DNA of 64,000 nucleotides, taken from Paraburkholderia caribensis (GTDB lineage: Bacteria > Pseudomonadota > Gammaproteobacteria > Burkholderiales > Burkholderiaceae). Each line of letters starts with the position of its first letter. Within the stretch, counting starts at the first letter, position 1. The translations under genes were made by a program, and so were the position numbers. The stretch is taken from positions 1,798,001 through 1,862,000 of the forward strand of contig NZ_CP026103.1 in the NCBI RefSeq assembly GCF_002902945.1, given 5' to 3'. This document shows positions 54,377 through 63,383 of the stretch, in pieces. The notes beneath the pieces are model-generated. The model saw only the letters and a list, made by a program, of their open reading frames with translations, was not told where the DNA came from and searched no databases.

Positions 54377-54994
54377 ATGCACATCGCGATTCTCACTTTC
54401 GAAGGCTTCAACGAACTCGATTCGTTGATTGCGCTCGGCATACTCAACCGCATCAGGAAGCCGGGCTGGCGTGTGTCGCTTGCGACGCCGCAGGCACGCG
54501 TGAAATCGATGAACGGCCTGGTGATAGAAGGGCAGATCGCGCTGCACGAGGCGAATGCTGCCGATGCAGTGATTGTCGGCAGTGGCGTGATGACGCGCAA
54601 CGTCGTTGCCGATCAGACGTTGATGGCGCAGATGCAATTCGACCCGTCGCGCCAACTGCTCGGCGCGCAGTGCTCCGGCACACTCGTGCTGGCGAAGCTC
54701 GGACTGCTCGATGGCGTGCCCGCCTGCACGGACCTGACCACGAAGCCGTGGGTCGAGGAAGCCGGCGTGGACGTGCTTAATCAACCGTTCGTCGCGCGAG
54801 GCAACGTCGCGACCGCGGGCGGATGTCTAGCTTCCCAGTATCTGGCGGCGTGGGTCATTGCGCGACTCGAAGGCGTGGATGCCGTCGCGAGCGCGATGCA
54901 TTACGTCGCGCCTGTGGGCGAAAAGGACGAGTACGTTGCGCGCGCGATGCGCAATATCACGCCTTTTCTGCAAGAGACGAGTGCAGCCTTTTAA
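54377..54994 (+). CDS. DJ-1/PfpI-family protein
   Basis: A 205-residue class-I glutamine-amidotransferase-like protein. The nucleophile Cys is in LLGAQCSGTLVLAKLG near residue 99, and the acidic partner is in the early FEGFNELDSL. Members include ThiJ-like chaperones, glyoxalase III types and isonitrile hydratases. It is divergent from a MocR-type gene, which suggests induction by an amino-acid or PLP-related signal. Confidence 0.8.
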   Translation: MHIAILTFEGFNELDSLIALGILNRIRKPGWRVSLATPQARVKSMNGLVIEGQIALHEANAADAVIVGSGVMTRNVVADQTLMAQMQFDPSRQLLGAQCSGTLVLAKLGLLDGVPACTDLTTKPWVEEAGVDVLNQPFVARGNVATAGGCLASQYLAAWVIARLEGVDAVASAMHYVAPVGEKDEYVARAMRNITPFLQETSAAF

Positions 54995-55224
54995 ACCGTT
55001 TGCCGCCTCCCGGACATCGAAATCGCGACACGATTCCCACGCGATGCGACATGAAACAAGCCATGAAATAGCCGCTGAAAAAAATTATCGAATCCAGCGT
55101 ACGTTCCGCTCAAGCCGCCCCGATATCGGCCGACAACCAACGTAATCAACGATGCGCATTGCTTCGTCTTTAGCGCACCGCGGGTCGATATCGGATAGTG
55201 GTTCGTCATTGGGCAGAGGTCATT

Positions 55225-57117
55225 TTGAAGCTTACGGATTCGATCGCATTCAAGTTCAGCGCGGCATCGGGCGCCGCGCTCGCAGTCACGGTTCTACTTC
55301 TCACTACAGTCGGCGCGTTGAACGTACGTCATCAGGCGGTCGACGAGTTCGAGCAGTCCAGTCACGCCAGAATCGTCCAGGCCGACGAATCGCTCGATGT
55401 GAGTTTCAGGGAGGTCGAACAGAACCTCACGTATCTGACGCAAACGGCGCAACTGAAAGCCGCTGACCAGAGCATCACCGATTATCTGAACCACGGCGGC
55501 CAGATGACGCCGGACAAGAACGGCGAAATCGAGAAGTCGATCTTCGCGTTGCTCAAGCAGTTCGGCGATACGCATCCCAACATGCGCTATCTCGACATCG
55601 GCACGCATTGGGGCGGCTACGTGCAATGGCCGATCGAAAGCCTGAACGGCGAGCACTACGACCCGCGTGTCAGGCCGTGGTACCAGCTTGCGATGACGGC
55701 GCCCGAGCGCGTCGTGCGGCCCGCGCCCTATCTGAGCGCGGCCGGTTCCGGCGGCGCGATCATTCCGTTCGCGCGCGTCGTGAAGGACGGCAAGGACGAG
55801 ATTCTCGGCGTGCTCGAAGGCGACATCTCGCTCGACGACTTCGCACGGCTCACCAGCGGCATCCAGTTCGGCAAGACCGGCTATCTGCTCGTGACGGACA
55901 GCAGCGGAAAAATTCTGATCGATCCGCGTGAGAAGAAACACGAGTTCAAGGAACTGAAGGGCCTGGGCGGCGGATACGAACAGCTGTCCAATGGCAGCGA
56001 CGGGCTCGTTCGCATCCAGATGGACGGCGTCGACTATCAGTCGTTCATCTACACGTCGCCCAAGAACGGCTGGAAGTACTACGCGCTCGTGCCTGAATCG
56101 GAAATGATGGCGGCCGCCAACCGGCTTACGTGGACGCTGATCGCGACGGGGCTGCTGGTGCTCGTGGTCGCCGTGCTCATCATGGTTGCGTTGGGCCGCA
56201 GAATGACCGGTCCGATTCGCAATCTCGCCAACTCGATGCACGAAATCGCCTCCGGCGACGGCGACATGACGCGGCGGTTGCCGCAACTCAGCAACGACGA
56301 AGTCGGCCATCTCGCGAAGCAGTTCAACGCATTCGTCGAAAAACTGCATGGCGTGCTGCTCAAGGTGAGGACGAACAGCCGTCACCTCGAGCTCGCTGCG
56401 GGTGAAGTGTCGGCGGGCAATCTCGACCTGTCGTCGAGAACCGAGCAACAGGCCGCGTCGATCCAGCAAACGGCCGCCAGCATGGAAGAACTGGCGGGCA
56501 CCGTGCGCGGCACCGCCGATCAGGCGATGACGGCCAACGCCGTCGCGGCGGGCGCCGTGGATGCCGCGCGGCGCGGCAACGAGGCCGTCGCGGGCGCGGC
56601 GAAGACGATGAACACGGCTGTCGAGCAATCGGGGCGTATTGTCGGCATTGTCGGGATGATCGAGGGCATCGCGTTCCAGACCAACATCCTGGCGTTGAAC
56701 GCCGCTGTCGAGTCGGCGCGCGCGGGCGAGAGCGGACGCGGCTTTGCCGTCGTCGCGGCCGAAGTGCGCAACCTGGCCCAACGTTCGACCAGCGCGGCAA
56801 AAGAGATCAAGGCGCTGCTCGAGGCTTCTGTCGGCAATGTCGAGGCGGGTGCCGAACAGGTCAATCTCGCGGGCAAGACGATCGCCGAACTGACGGATGC
56901 CGTGTCCAACCTCGCCACCATTACCAGCGAAATCGCGGATTCGGCACGCGAGCAAAGCCGCGCGATCGGCGAAGTGAATCAGGCGGTGTCGCTGATGGAT
57001 CAGTCGACCCAGCAGAACGCAGCGCTGGTGGAAGAGATTGCCGCCACGTCCGAATCGCTCAGCACCCAAGGCAAGGATCTGAACGCGACGGTTGGGTTCT
57101 TCAAGCTCGGTGCGTAA
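55225..57117 (+). CDS. Methyl-accepting chemotaxis protein with dCache sensor
   Basis: A 630-residue chemoreceptor. TM1 is at about residues 10-33. A periplasmic dCache domain (about 40-285) has RVRPWYQLA and GVLEGDISLDDFARL. TM2 is at about 303-324, followed by HAMP and a long signalling helix pair with the conserved tip IEGIAFQTNILALNAAVESARAGESGRGFAVVAAEVRNLAQRS. No C-terminal CheR pentapeptide. The TTG at 55225 has a GAGG site at proper spacing; a GTG at 55198 would add nine residues. Ligands of such domains are often amino acids or carboxylates. Confidence 0.85.
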   Translation: MKLTDSIAFKFSAASGAALAVTVLLLTTVGALNVRHQAVDEFEQSSHARIVQADESLDVSFREVEQNLTYLTQTAQLKAADQSITDYLNHGGQMTPDKNGEIEKSIFALLKQFGDTHPNMRYLDIGTHWGGYVQWPIESLNGEHYDPRVRPWYQLAMTAPERVVRPAPYLSAAGSGGAIIPFARVVKDGKDEILGVLEGDISLDDFARLTSGIQFGKTGYLLVTDSSGKILIDPREKKHEFKELKGLGGGYEQLSNGSDGLVRIQMDGVDYQSFIYTSPKNGWKYYALVPESEMMAAANRLTWTLIATGLLVLVVAVLIMVALGRRMTGPIRNLANSMHEIASGDGDMTRRLPQLSNDEVGHLAKQFNAFVEKLHGVLLKVRTNSRHLELAAGEVSAGNLDLSSRTEQQAASIQQTAASMEELAGTVRGTADQAMTANAVAAGAVDAARRGNEAVAGAAKTMNTAVEQSGRIVGIVGMIEGIAFQTNILALNAAVESARAGESGRGFAVVAAEVRNLAQRSTSAAKEIKALLEASVGNVEAGAEQVNLAGKTIAELTDAVSNLATITSEIADSAREQSRAIGEVNQAVSLMDQSTQQNAALVEEIAATSESLSTQGKDLNATVGFFKLGA

Positions 57118-57320
57118 GGCGTGGACGCTGGCAGCCAGGCGGCCCGGATGAACGCCGCCTGACTGCGACGCCGGGCGGCCGTTCCCGGCGCACGAGCACC
57201 GTTCTCGTTTCGAGAAGTATCAATTGACCTGGCGAGGGATTCTGCTGCGAAGGCAGCGTCCCTAGACTTTGCATCAAGTGATCGGGATGTCCCAGTCACC
57301 TCTGACCAAAGGAAACCGCC

Positions 57321-57938
57321 ATGAAGCTCTACTACCACCCGCTGTCCGGCCACTCGCACCGCGCCCGCCTGTTCCTCTCGCTGCTGGGCATCGAGCACCA
57401 GTCGATTCAGGTCGATCTCGCCGCCGCCGAACACAAATCCGCCGAATTCCTGAAGCTCAACCGCTTCGGCCAGGTGCCCGTTCTGGTCGACGGCGACACC
57501 GCGATCTCCGACTCCAACGCGATTCTGGTGTACATCGCCCGCAAGTTCGGCAAGACCGACTGGCTGCCGCAAGCGCCCGCGCAGGAAGCCGCCGTGCAGC
57601 GCTGGCTGTCCGTGGCCGCTGGCGAGATCGCCTTCGGCCCGGCCGCCGCGCGACTCATCACCGTATTCGGCGCAAAATACAACGCCGAAGAACTGATTGC
57701 CCGCGCGCATCGCATCCTCAAGCTGATCGACGAAGAGCTGGCCGGGCGCGAGTACATCGCGCAAGCTCACCCGACGATTGCCGACGTCGCGCTGTACAGC
57801 TACATCGCACGTGCGCCGGAAGGCAATGTCGACCTGTCGTTCTACCCGAACGTCAATGCGTGGTTGCGTCGCATCGAGGCGCTGCCTGGCTTCGTCGAGT
57901 TCCAGAAAACCCCTGTCGGCCTCGCCGCCAACAGCTGA
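57321..57938 (+). CDS. Glutathione S-transferase
   Basis: A 205-residue GST. It has a thioredoxin-like N-terminal domain (YYHPLSGHSHRARLFLSLLG; FGQVPVLVDGD; SDSNAILVYIARK) and an all-alpha C-terminal domain. It conjugates or reduces electrophiles with glutathione. It lies 61 bases before the PNPOx-FNR fusion gene on the same strand and is likely co-transcribed with it. Confidence 0.9.
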   Translation: MKLYYHPLSGHSHRARLFLSLLGIEHQSIQVDLAAAEHKSAEFLKLNRFGQVPVLVDGDTAISDSNAILVYIARKFGKTDWLPQAPAQEAAVQRWLSVAAGEIAFGPAAARLITVFGAKYNAEELIARAHRILKLIDEELAGREYIAQAHPTIADVALYSYIARAPEGNVDLSFYPNVNAWLRRIEALPGFVEFQKTPVGLAANS

Positions 57939-57999
57939 GCGAGTCAGTGAGCGGGAAGCCCACGCGTGGCTTTCCCGGCTTTACGCCCGGAGGCAAATC

Positions 58000-60072
58000 A
58001 TGAGCACGGTATCGACGGAAAAAGGGTCGCCCTGGCACGCAGGCGAACTGGCGCTGCAGGAGAAAGTCGGCGTGGCGGCGAAGATGCAGGAACTCGGCCG
58101 CCGGGTAATCCGCGACTACATGCCCGATCAGCACCGCACTTTCTACAGACAATTGCCGTTCATCGTGGCAGGCGCGGTGGCTGACGACGGCGACGTATGG
58201 GCGACACTCGTGGCCGGTCAGCCGGGCTTCATGCAGTCGCCGACCGAGAAGGTTCTGCACATGGCCGTCGCCGCCGACCCGCATGACCCGGCGTCCGGGG
58301 GCTTGCACGAAGGCGCGGCGATCGGCCTGCTCGGAATCGAGTTGCACACGCGCCGCCGCAATCGCATGAACGGCCTGTTGCGTGGCGCGACGCCGCACGG
58401 TTTCGACGTCGAGGTCATACAAAGCTTCGGCAATTGCCCGCAATATATCCAGGCGCGCGATTTCGAATTCATCCGCGATCCCGGCAGTTTTTCCGCGATC
58501 GCGCCCAAGGAGTTCGCTGGCCTGACCGGACACGCCCGCGCGATGATCGAAGCAGCGGACACGCTGTTCGTCGCGTCCTATGTGGGCGAAGGCGAGCACC
58601 GTCAGGTCGACGTATCGCATCGCGGCGGCAAGGCGGGCTTCGTGCGGATCGGCGACGACGGCCGGCTGACCATTCCCGATTTCGCGGGCAACCTCTTCTT
58701 CGCGACGCTCGGCAACTTCCTCGTCAATCCGCGCGCTGGGCTCGTCTTCGCCGACTTCGAAACGGGCGACCTGCTGCAATTGACGGGCGAAGCGACCGTC
58801 GATCTGGATTCGCCCGAGATTGCCGCGTTTCAGGGCGCGGAACGGCTGTGGCATTTCACGCCGCGACGCATCGTGTATCGCGAGGGCGCGCTGCCGCTGC
58901 GCTGGAAGTTCCAGGCCAATGGCTGGTCCCCGAACTCGCTGATGACAGGCAGCTGGGACGAAGTGACGAGCCGCCTGAAGGCCGCCGAACTGGCGAACGC
59001 ATGGCGGCCGTTCAAGGTGACGAATGTCGTCGACGAAAGCTCGGTGATCCGTTCGTTTCATCTCGAACCGGTCGACGGCGCGGGGCTCATTCCACATATC
59101 GCGGGTCAGCATCTGCCCATCCGCGTCATGCCGCCCGGTCACGACAAGGCTGTGATCCGAACCTACACGCTGTCGACGGCCCCCGCCGACGGCCTCTACC
59201 GGATCAGCGTGAAGCGCGATGGGCTCGTATCGTCACATCTGCACGACACGCTGCACATCGGCAGCATCGTCGAAGCGCGTGCGCCCGCCGGCCAGTTCAC
59301 GATCGACGCCGCCGAGCGCCGTCCCGCCGTGCTGCTCGCCGCCGGGGTCGGCATCACGCCCATGCTCGCGATGCTCAGGCACATCGTCTACGAAGGGCTG
59401 CGCACGCGGCGCGTGCGCCCCACCTGGTTCTTCCAGTCGGCGCGTACGCTGAAAGAGCGCGCGTTCAGCCGCGAGATCGAAACGCTCGCGGCATCCGCGA
59501 AGGGCGCGGTGAACGTGGTGCGCGCATTGAGTCACATCGACGGCGCGCGCGAAGGCAAAGACTTCGACGTGGAAGGCCGGATCGATGTCGCGTTGCTGTG
59601 CGACACGCTGCCCTTCAACGACTACGACTTCTATCTTTGCGGACCATCGGCGTTCATGCAGTCCATGTACGACGGCTTGCGCAATCTCAACGTCGCTGAC
59701 AACCGTATTCATGCCGAAGCGTTCGGACCATCGGGCCTGCAACGCAGAAAAGATGCTGCCGCCGTCACGGGTCCCGTTCGCGTCGCAGCGGAGCAACCGG
59801 TCCCCATCGCCTTCGTCAAGTCGGGCAAGGAAGCGCGCTGGAGTCCGGACAGCGGTTCGCTGCTGGAGCTTGCGGAAGCGCGCGGACTGAATCCTGAATT
59901 CGGTTGTCGGGGCGGCAGCTGCGGGACTTGCCGCACGCGCATCGTGGAAGGCGCGGTGGCGTACACCATGACGCCGGAGTTCACCGTGCCCGACGACGAA
60001 GCGTTGATCTGTTGCGCCGTGCCCGCCAATGCGGACACGGGCGGCGGCGACCGCCTGCTGCTCGATCTGTGA
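58000..60072 (+). CDS. Three-domain fusion: PNPOx-like FMN domain, ferredoxin reductase, 2Fe-2S ferredoxin
   Basis: A 690-residue protein. Residues about 30-320 form a PNPOx-like split-barrel domain (RQLPFIVAGAVADDGDVWATLV). About 340-590 is an FNR module with RTYTLSTAPADG for flavin and LLAAGVGITPMLAML for NAD(P). About 600-690 is a plant-type ferredoxin with cluster cysteines Cys636, Cys641, Cys644 and one of Cys671/672. It could carry electrons from NAD(P)H to the split-barrel flavin in one chain. The substrate is unknown. GST lies before it and a LysR gene after it. Confidence 0.85.
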   Translation: MSTVSTEKGSPWHAGELALQEKVGVAAKMQELGRRVIRDYMPDQHRTFYRQLPFIVAGAVADDGDVWATLVAGQPGFMQSPTEKVLHMAVAADPHDPASGGLHEGAAIGLLGIELHTRRRNRMNGLLRGATPHGFDVEVIQSFGNCPQYIQARDFEFIRDPGSFSAIAPKEFAGLTGHARAMIEAADTLFVASYVGEGEHRQVDVSHRGGKAGFVRIGDDGRLTIPDFAGNLFFATLGNFLVNPRAGLVFADFETGDLLQLTGEATVDLDSPEIAAFQGAERLWHFTPRRIVYREGALPLRWKFQANGWSPNSLMTGSWDEVTSRLKAAELANAWRPFKVTNVVDESSVIRSFHLEPVDGAGLIPHIAGQHLPIRVMPPGHDKAVIRTYTLSTAPADGLYRISVKRDGLVSSHLHDTLHIGSIVEARAPAGQFTIDAAERRPAVLLAAGVGITPMLAMLRHIVYEGLRTRRVRPTWFFQSARTLKERAFSREIETLAASAKGAVNVVRALSHIDGAREGKDFDVEGRIDVALLCDTLPFNDYDFYLCGPSAFMQSMYDGLRNLNVADNRIHAEAFGPSGLQRRKDAAAVTGPVRVAAEQPVPIAFVKSGKEARWSPDSGSLLELAEARGLNPEFGCRGGSCGTCRTRIVEGAVAYTMTPEFTVPDDEALICCAVPANADTGGGDRLLLDL

Positions 60073-60179
60073 GGCAGGCTGCACGGGGAGGGTTGCGAAA
60101 CGCTGTTATGCTTGACGCTCGCTTGCCTGCCGACGCCCGGCAGGCGTCCTCTATCCGCTTCCCGTTCATCTCCTCAGAC

Positions 60180-61085
60180 ATGGACAGGCTCCAGGCAATG
60201 AACACCTTCGTGACCGTGGTCGAGACGGAAGGTTTCGCGTCCGCGGCGCGCAAACTCAACGTGTCGCCATCGGTCATCAGCCGGGTGATGAACGAACTCG
60301 AAGAACACCTCGGCGTGCGGCTGTTGACCCGCACGACGCGCATCGTGCGGATGACCGATGCGGGTGCCAAGTTCTTCGAAGATTGCCGCCGCATCCTCGC
60401 GGAAGTCGAGGTGGCCGAGCTTTCCGCCGCCGGTGCGAACACCACGCCGCGCGGCCAGTTGACCGTGACGGCACCTGTGCTGTTCGGCAAGATGTATGTG
60501 ACGCCCATCGCTCACGACTATCTGACGCGCTATCCGGCCGTCAATCTGAATTGCTGGTTTCTGGATCGCGTCGTGAATCTCGTCGACGAAGGGGCGGATG
60601 TCGCGGTCCGCATCGGCGACCTGCCGGATTCATCGTTGCAGGCAATCGCTGTCGGCAAGGTGCGCCGCGTGCTGTGCGCTTCGCCTGCATATCTGGAAGC
60701 GCATGGCGTGCCGCAGCGTCCCGAAGATCTCGCGTCTCATGTCACGGTGCAGGCGACGGGCCTCACGCCCGCGCCCGAATGGCGCTTTCGCGTGGACGAC
60801 AAGCCGCTGACGGTGCCGATCCAGCCGCGTCTCGTGACCACGACCAATGATTCCGCGATCTCGTCGGCCGTGGCGGGGCTGGGTATCGTGCGGCTGTTGT
60901 CGTATCAGGTCGCGCAGGAACTCGCGGAAGGCACGCTGCGCGCCGTGCTGGCCGATTACGAGCTGGCTGCGTTGCCCGTGCATGTCGTCCATCGCGAAGG
61001 CAAGCATGCGAACCAGAAAGTGCGTGCCTTTCTCGACCTCGCGATCGAAACGCTCAGGGCGAAAGCTTCGCTCTGGCATGCGTAA
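60180..61085 (+). CDS. LysR-family regulator, probably of the GST-fusion operon
   Basis: A 301-residue LysR protein of the CrgA-like branch, starting MDRLQAMNTFVTVVETEGFASAARKLNVSPSVISR. It lies 107 bases after the fusion gene on the same strand. The ATG at 60180 is the standard start for this branch. The inducer is unknown. Confidence 0.85.
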   Translation: MDRLQAMNTFVTVVETEGFASAARKLNVSPSVISRVMNELEEHLGVRLLTRTTRIVRMTDAGAKFFEDCRRILAEVEVAELSAAGANTTPRGQLTVTAPVLFGKMYVTPIAHDYLTRYPAVNLNCWFLDRVVNLVDEGADVAVRIGDLPDSSLQAIAVGKVRRVLCASPAYLEAHGVPQRPEDLASHVTVQATGLTPAPEWRFRVDDKPLTVPIQPRLVTTTNDSAISSAVAGLGIVRLLSYQVAQELAEGTLRAVLADYELAALPVHVVHREGKHANQKVRAFLDLAIETLRAKASLWHA

Positions 61086-61105
61086 ATGCGCCACTTACCC
61101 GTTGC

Positions 61106-61972
61106 ATGACACGCACGATGCCCCGCTCCACTGACAACGCCCGGACAACAGCAAAAGAGCATGCGCGGTATGGCTATGCCGACGGCACGGGTATCGAAGT
61201 GCTTCATGCCCGCTTCGAGCGCCATCGGTTCACGCCGCATGCGCACGACACGTGGGCGATCGGCGCCGTGCTTCGCGGCGCAAAGGACTCGATGACCAGC
61301 GCGCGGCAACCGTCGATCGTCCAGGCGGGCGAGGTGTACGCGATTGCGCCGCACGTCGCGCATGCGGGAATGTCCATCGGCGATCACGGATGCGAATACG
61401 TGATGCTCTATGTGCCCGATGACGAATGGCGTTTGCAGTGCGATATTCACGGTGTTTCGCCAAACGTAATTTTGCAGCCTGTGACGATGCGCCGTGCAAT
61501 GGCGCCGTTCGCGCAGTTCGCCGCGTTGTCGATGCAAGGCTCGCAGCATTCGGCATGGCCCGATGAATGGGCTCTGTTGTGTGAGGCGGTGCTCGGTTCG
61601 ATGAACGATCGGAATACGTCTGCGCCGTTTTCTTCGATAGCCGCCGACAAACGTCTGCGCGACGCGCGGGCCTACTTGCAGGCATTTTCCAGCCGTAACG
61701 TATCGCTCGACGAGCTGGCGCGCGAGGCGTCGCTATCGGCGTCCGAATTGTGCCGGCGCTTTACCGCTGCGTTTGGGCTGAGTCCTCATCGTTACCAGCT
61801 CGTGCTGCGCCTGAAGACGGCGAAGCACCTGTTACTGGAAGGCATGACGCCTTCCGCCGCTGCCGCCGCGACTGGCTTCGCCGATCAAAGCCATCTCGGA
61901 CGCCACTTCAAGGCCGTGTTCGGCGTGACGCCCGGTGCGGTGGCGCGGCGAAACAGCGCAAGAACGTTCTAG
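61106..61972 (+). CDS. AraC-family transcriptional regulator
   Basis: A 288-residue regulator. An N-terminal cupin-like ligand domain (FTPHAHDTWAIGAVLRG) is followed by two helix-turn-helix motifs: SLDELAREASLSASELCRRFTAAFGLSPHRY and SAAAAATGFADQSHLGRHFKAVFGVTPGAV. It lies 20 bases after the LysR gene. Such genes often control LysE-type exporters, but the neighbour here is an acetyltransferase. Confidence 0.9.
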   Translation: MTRTMPRSTDNARTTAKEHARYGYADGTGIEVLHARFERHRFTPHAHDTWAIGAVLRGAKDSMTSARQPSIVQAGEVYAIAPHVAHAGMSIGDHGCEYVMLYVPDDEWRLQCDIHGVSPNVILQPVTMRRAMAPFAQFAALSMQGSQHSAWPDEWALLCEAVLGSMNDRNTSAPFSSIAADKRLRDARAYLQAFSSRNVSLDELAREASLSASELCRRFTAAFGLSPHRYQLVLRLKTAKHLLLEGMTPSAAAAATGFADQSHLGRHFKAVFGVTPGAVARRNSARTF

Positions 61973-62031
61973 ATCGGCTGCCGCGCGACGCATAAGGTAG
62001 TGCCTCGTACATTGCCCGAGCGCACGTTCCC

Positions 62032-62553
62032 ATGCACACCGCCACCACACCGCCTCGCATCGCCGCCTTCCAGGATTCGTTCACCGACGAGGTCATCGGC
62101 CTGATCCTGCATATCCAGAATGACGAGAGCAAGGTTGGCCTGTCGATCGACGATCAGCCCGAGCTTCTCGATATCAATCGATGCTTCATCGCACATGGCG
62201 GCGGCTTCTGGATCGCGCTCGACGCCGAGGCGCATGTGGTCGGCACGATCGCGCTGCAGATCGAAACGGCAACGGTTGCGGTGCTGAAGAAGTTCTTTGT
62301 ATCGGCAGCGTGGCGAGGCGCGGGGATGGGATGCGCGTCGCGTCTTTACGAAACGCTGTTGGCACATGCAAAGCGTAAAGGCATCGAAACGATCCTGCTC
62401 GATACCCCTTCCGTTTCGACGCGCTCGCATGCGTTCTACCGACGTCAGGGGTTCCGGCAGATCGCGGCCGATGAATTGCCCGTCAAGTACCCTTACCCGG
62501 ATCGGGATTCGTTGCTGTTCAGGCTGGATCTCGCCCGAGATCAGAAACGATAA
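62032..62553 (+). CDS. GNAT-family N-acetyltransferase
   Basis: A 173-residue acetyltransferase. The acetyl-CoA segment is KKFFVSAAWRGAGMGCASRLYE near residue 86 and the later helix is TRSHAFYRRQGFRQI. It lies 59 bases after the AraC gene and may be its target. Its 3' end overlaps the convergent MipA gene by 13 bases. Confidence 0.85.
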   Translation: MHTATTPPRIAAFQDSFTDEVIGLILHIQNDESKVGLSIDDQPELLDINRCFIAHGGGFWIALDAEAHVVGTIALQIETATVAVLKKFFVSAAWRGAGMGCASRLYETLLAHAKRKGIETILLDTPSVSTRSHAFYRRQGFRQIAADELPVKYPYPDRDSLLFRLDLARDQKR

Positions 62554-63383
62554 TTCACGGATGCAAGCGTGTTGAGTTCGCTTCGGCGCTCGGTGATGGG
62601 GCTCGCGGCCGCGTAGTGCTGCAACCGTCCAAGCGTCACCGCGACCGAGGCGGCCCAGTGCTTCGATATGTCGTAGCTGACGTAGCCATTCAGATGCACG
62701 TCGCGAATGCCTGCGCCCGTGTTGTACGCAGGCAGTCCCGATGCTGCGCTCTGCTGGCTCGACACGCCGAAGAACGTGCGCGTGTACTCCGCGTCCGCCC
62801 ACGTGAAGCCCGGCCCCATCGAAAACAGCCAGCCTCCAACAGGCAGCGACGCATAAAGGTCGGTGACGACGGTCTTGCCCTGACCATGCCCGGCGATGTC
62901 CTGATACATCGCCACGGAGCCGGTGAACATCCATACCGTGTAGTCGGCGAAGAGCTTCAGTTTCGGACCGCCGTCGACGTTACCCAGCCCGTGCAGATGC
63001 GGGTCGTCCTTTTCCTGGCGCGACTGGAAATCGAAGCTGAGCGCAGCGCCGACGTGATAGTCCTCGCTGCGCAGCACGTTCAGGCCCAGCACGTCGGGGC
63101 CTTGCGAGAACACGCGATCGTCGTAAGAGATGTCGAGCGCGGGATAGGGAAACACACGCAGTTCACGCGAGCCGGGATACAGCGGCGTGACGACGACACC
63201 CGGCCCGATGCCGATCTTCCATTTGCTGGCGGGTTTTGCTGCCGCGTCGCTTTGCTGCGAAGTTGACGCAGAGGACGAAGGCGCATCGTCGGCCCATGCT
63301 TCCGCTGCTTGGAGCGCCAGCGTCATCGCCGCCGCCAGCGTAACGGCGCGTCGTGCCGCAATCAGGGAACGCTGCTTCATCAT
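62541..63383 (-). CDS. MipA/OmpV-family outer-membrane protein
   Basis: A 280-residue barrel protein. The signal peptide ends near residue 32 (AEAWADDAP). A Ser/Ala-rich spacer follows, then the MipA core: KIGIGPGVVVTPLYPGSRELRVFPYPALDISYDDRVF, ending VNYRF with terminal Phe. Family roles include murein scaffold and small-molecule uptake. Its ATG overlaps the stop of the upstream alpha/beta hydrolase gene (TGATG), so they are coupled. Confidence 0.85.
   Translation of the reverse strand: MMKQRSLIAARRAVTLAAAMTLALQAAEAWADDAPSSSASTSQQSDAAAKPASKWKIGIGPGVVVTPLYPGSRELRVFPYPALDISYDDRVFSQGPDVLGLNVLRSEDYHVGAALSFDFQSRQEKDDPHLHGLGNVDGGPKLKLFADYTVWMFTGSVAMYQDIAGHGQGKTVVTDLYASLPVGGWLFSMGPGFTWADAEYTRTFFGVSSQQSAASGLPAYNTGAGIRDVHLNGYVSYDISKHWAASVAVTLGRLQHYAAASPITERRSELNTLASVNYRF

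Noticed and set aside
55294..57069. 591-codon minus-strand frame opposite the chemoreceptor
   Set aside because: Arginine- and histidine-rich antisense shadow; the plus strand has an unmistakable chemoreceptor.
57136..57161. Inverted repeat CAGGCGGC/GCCGCCTG after the chemoreceptor gene
   Set aside because: GC-rich arms can arise by chance at this base composition and no T run follows.
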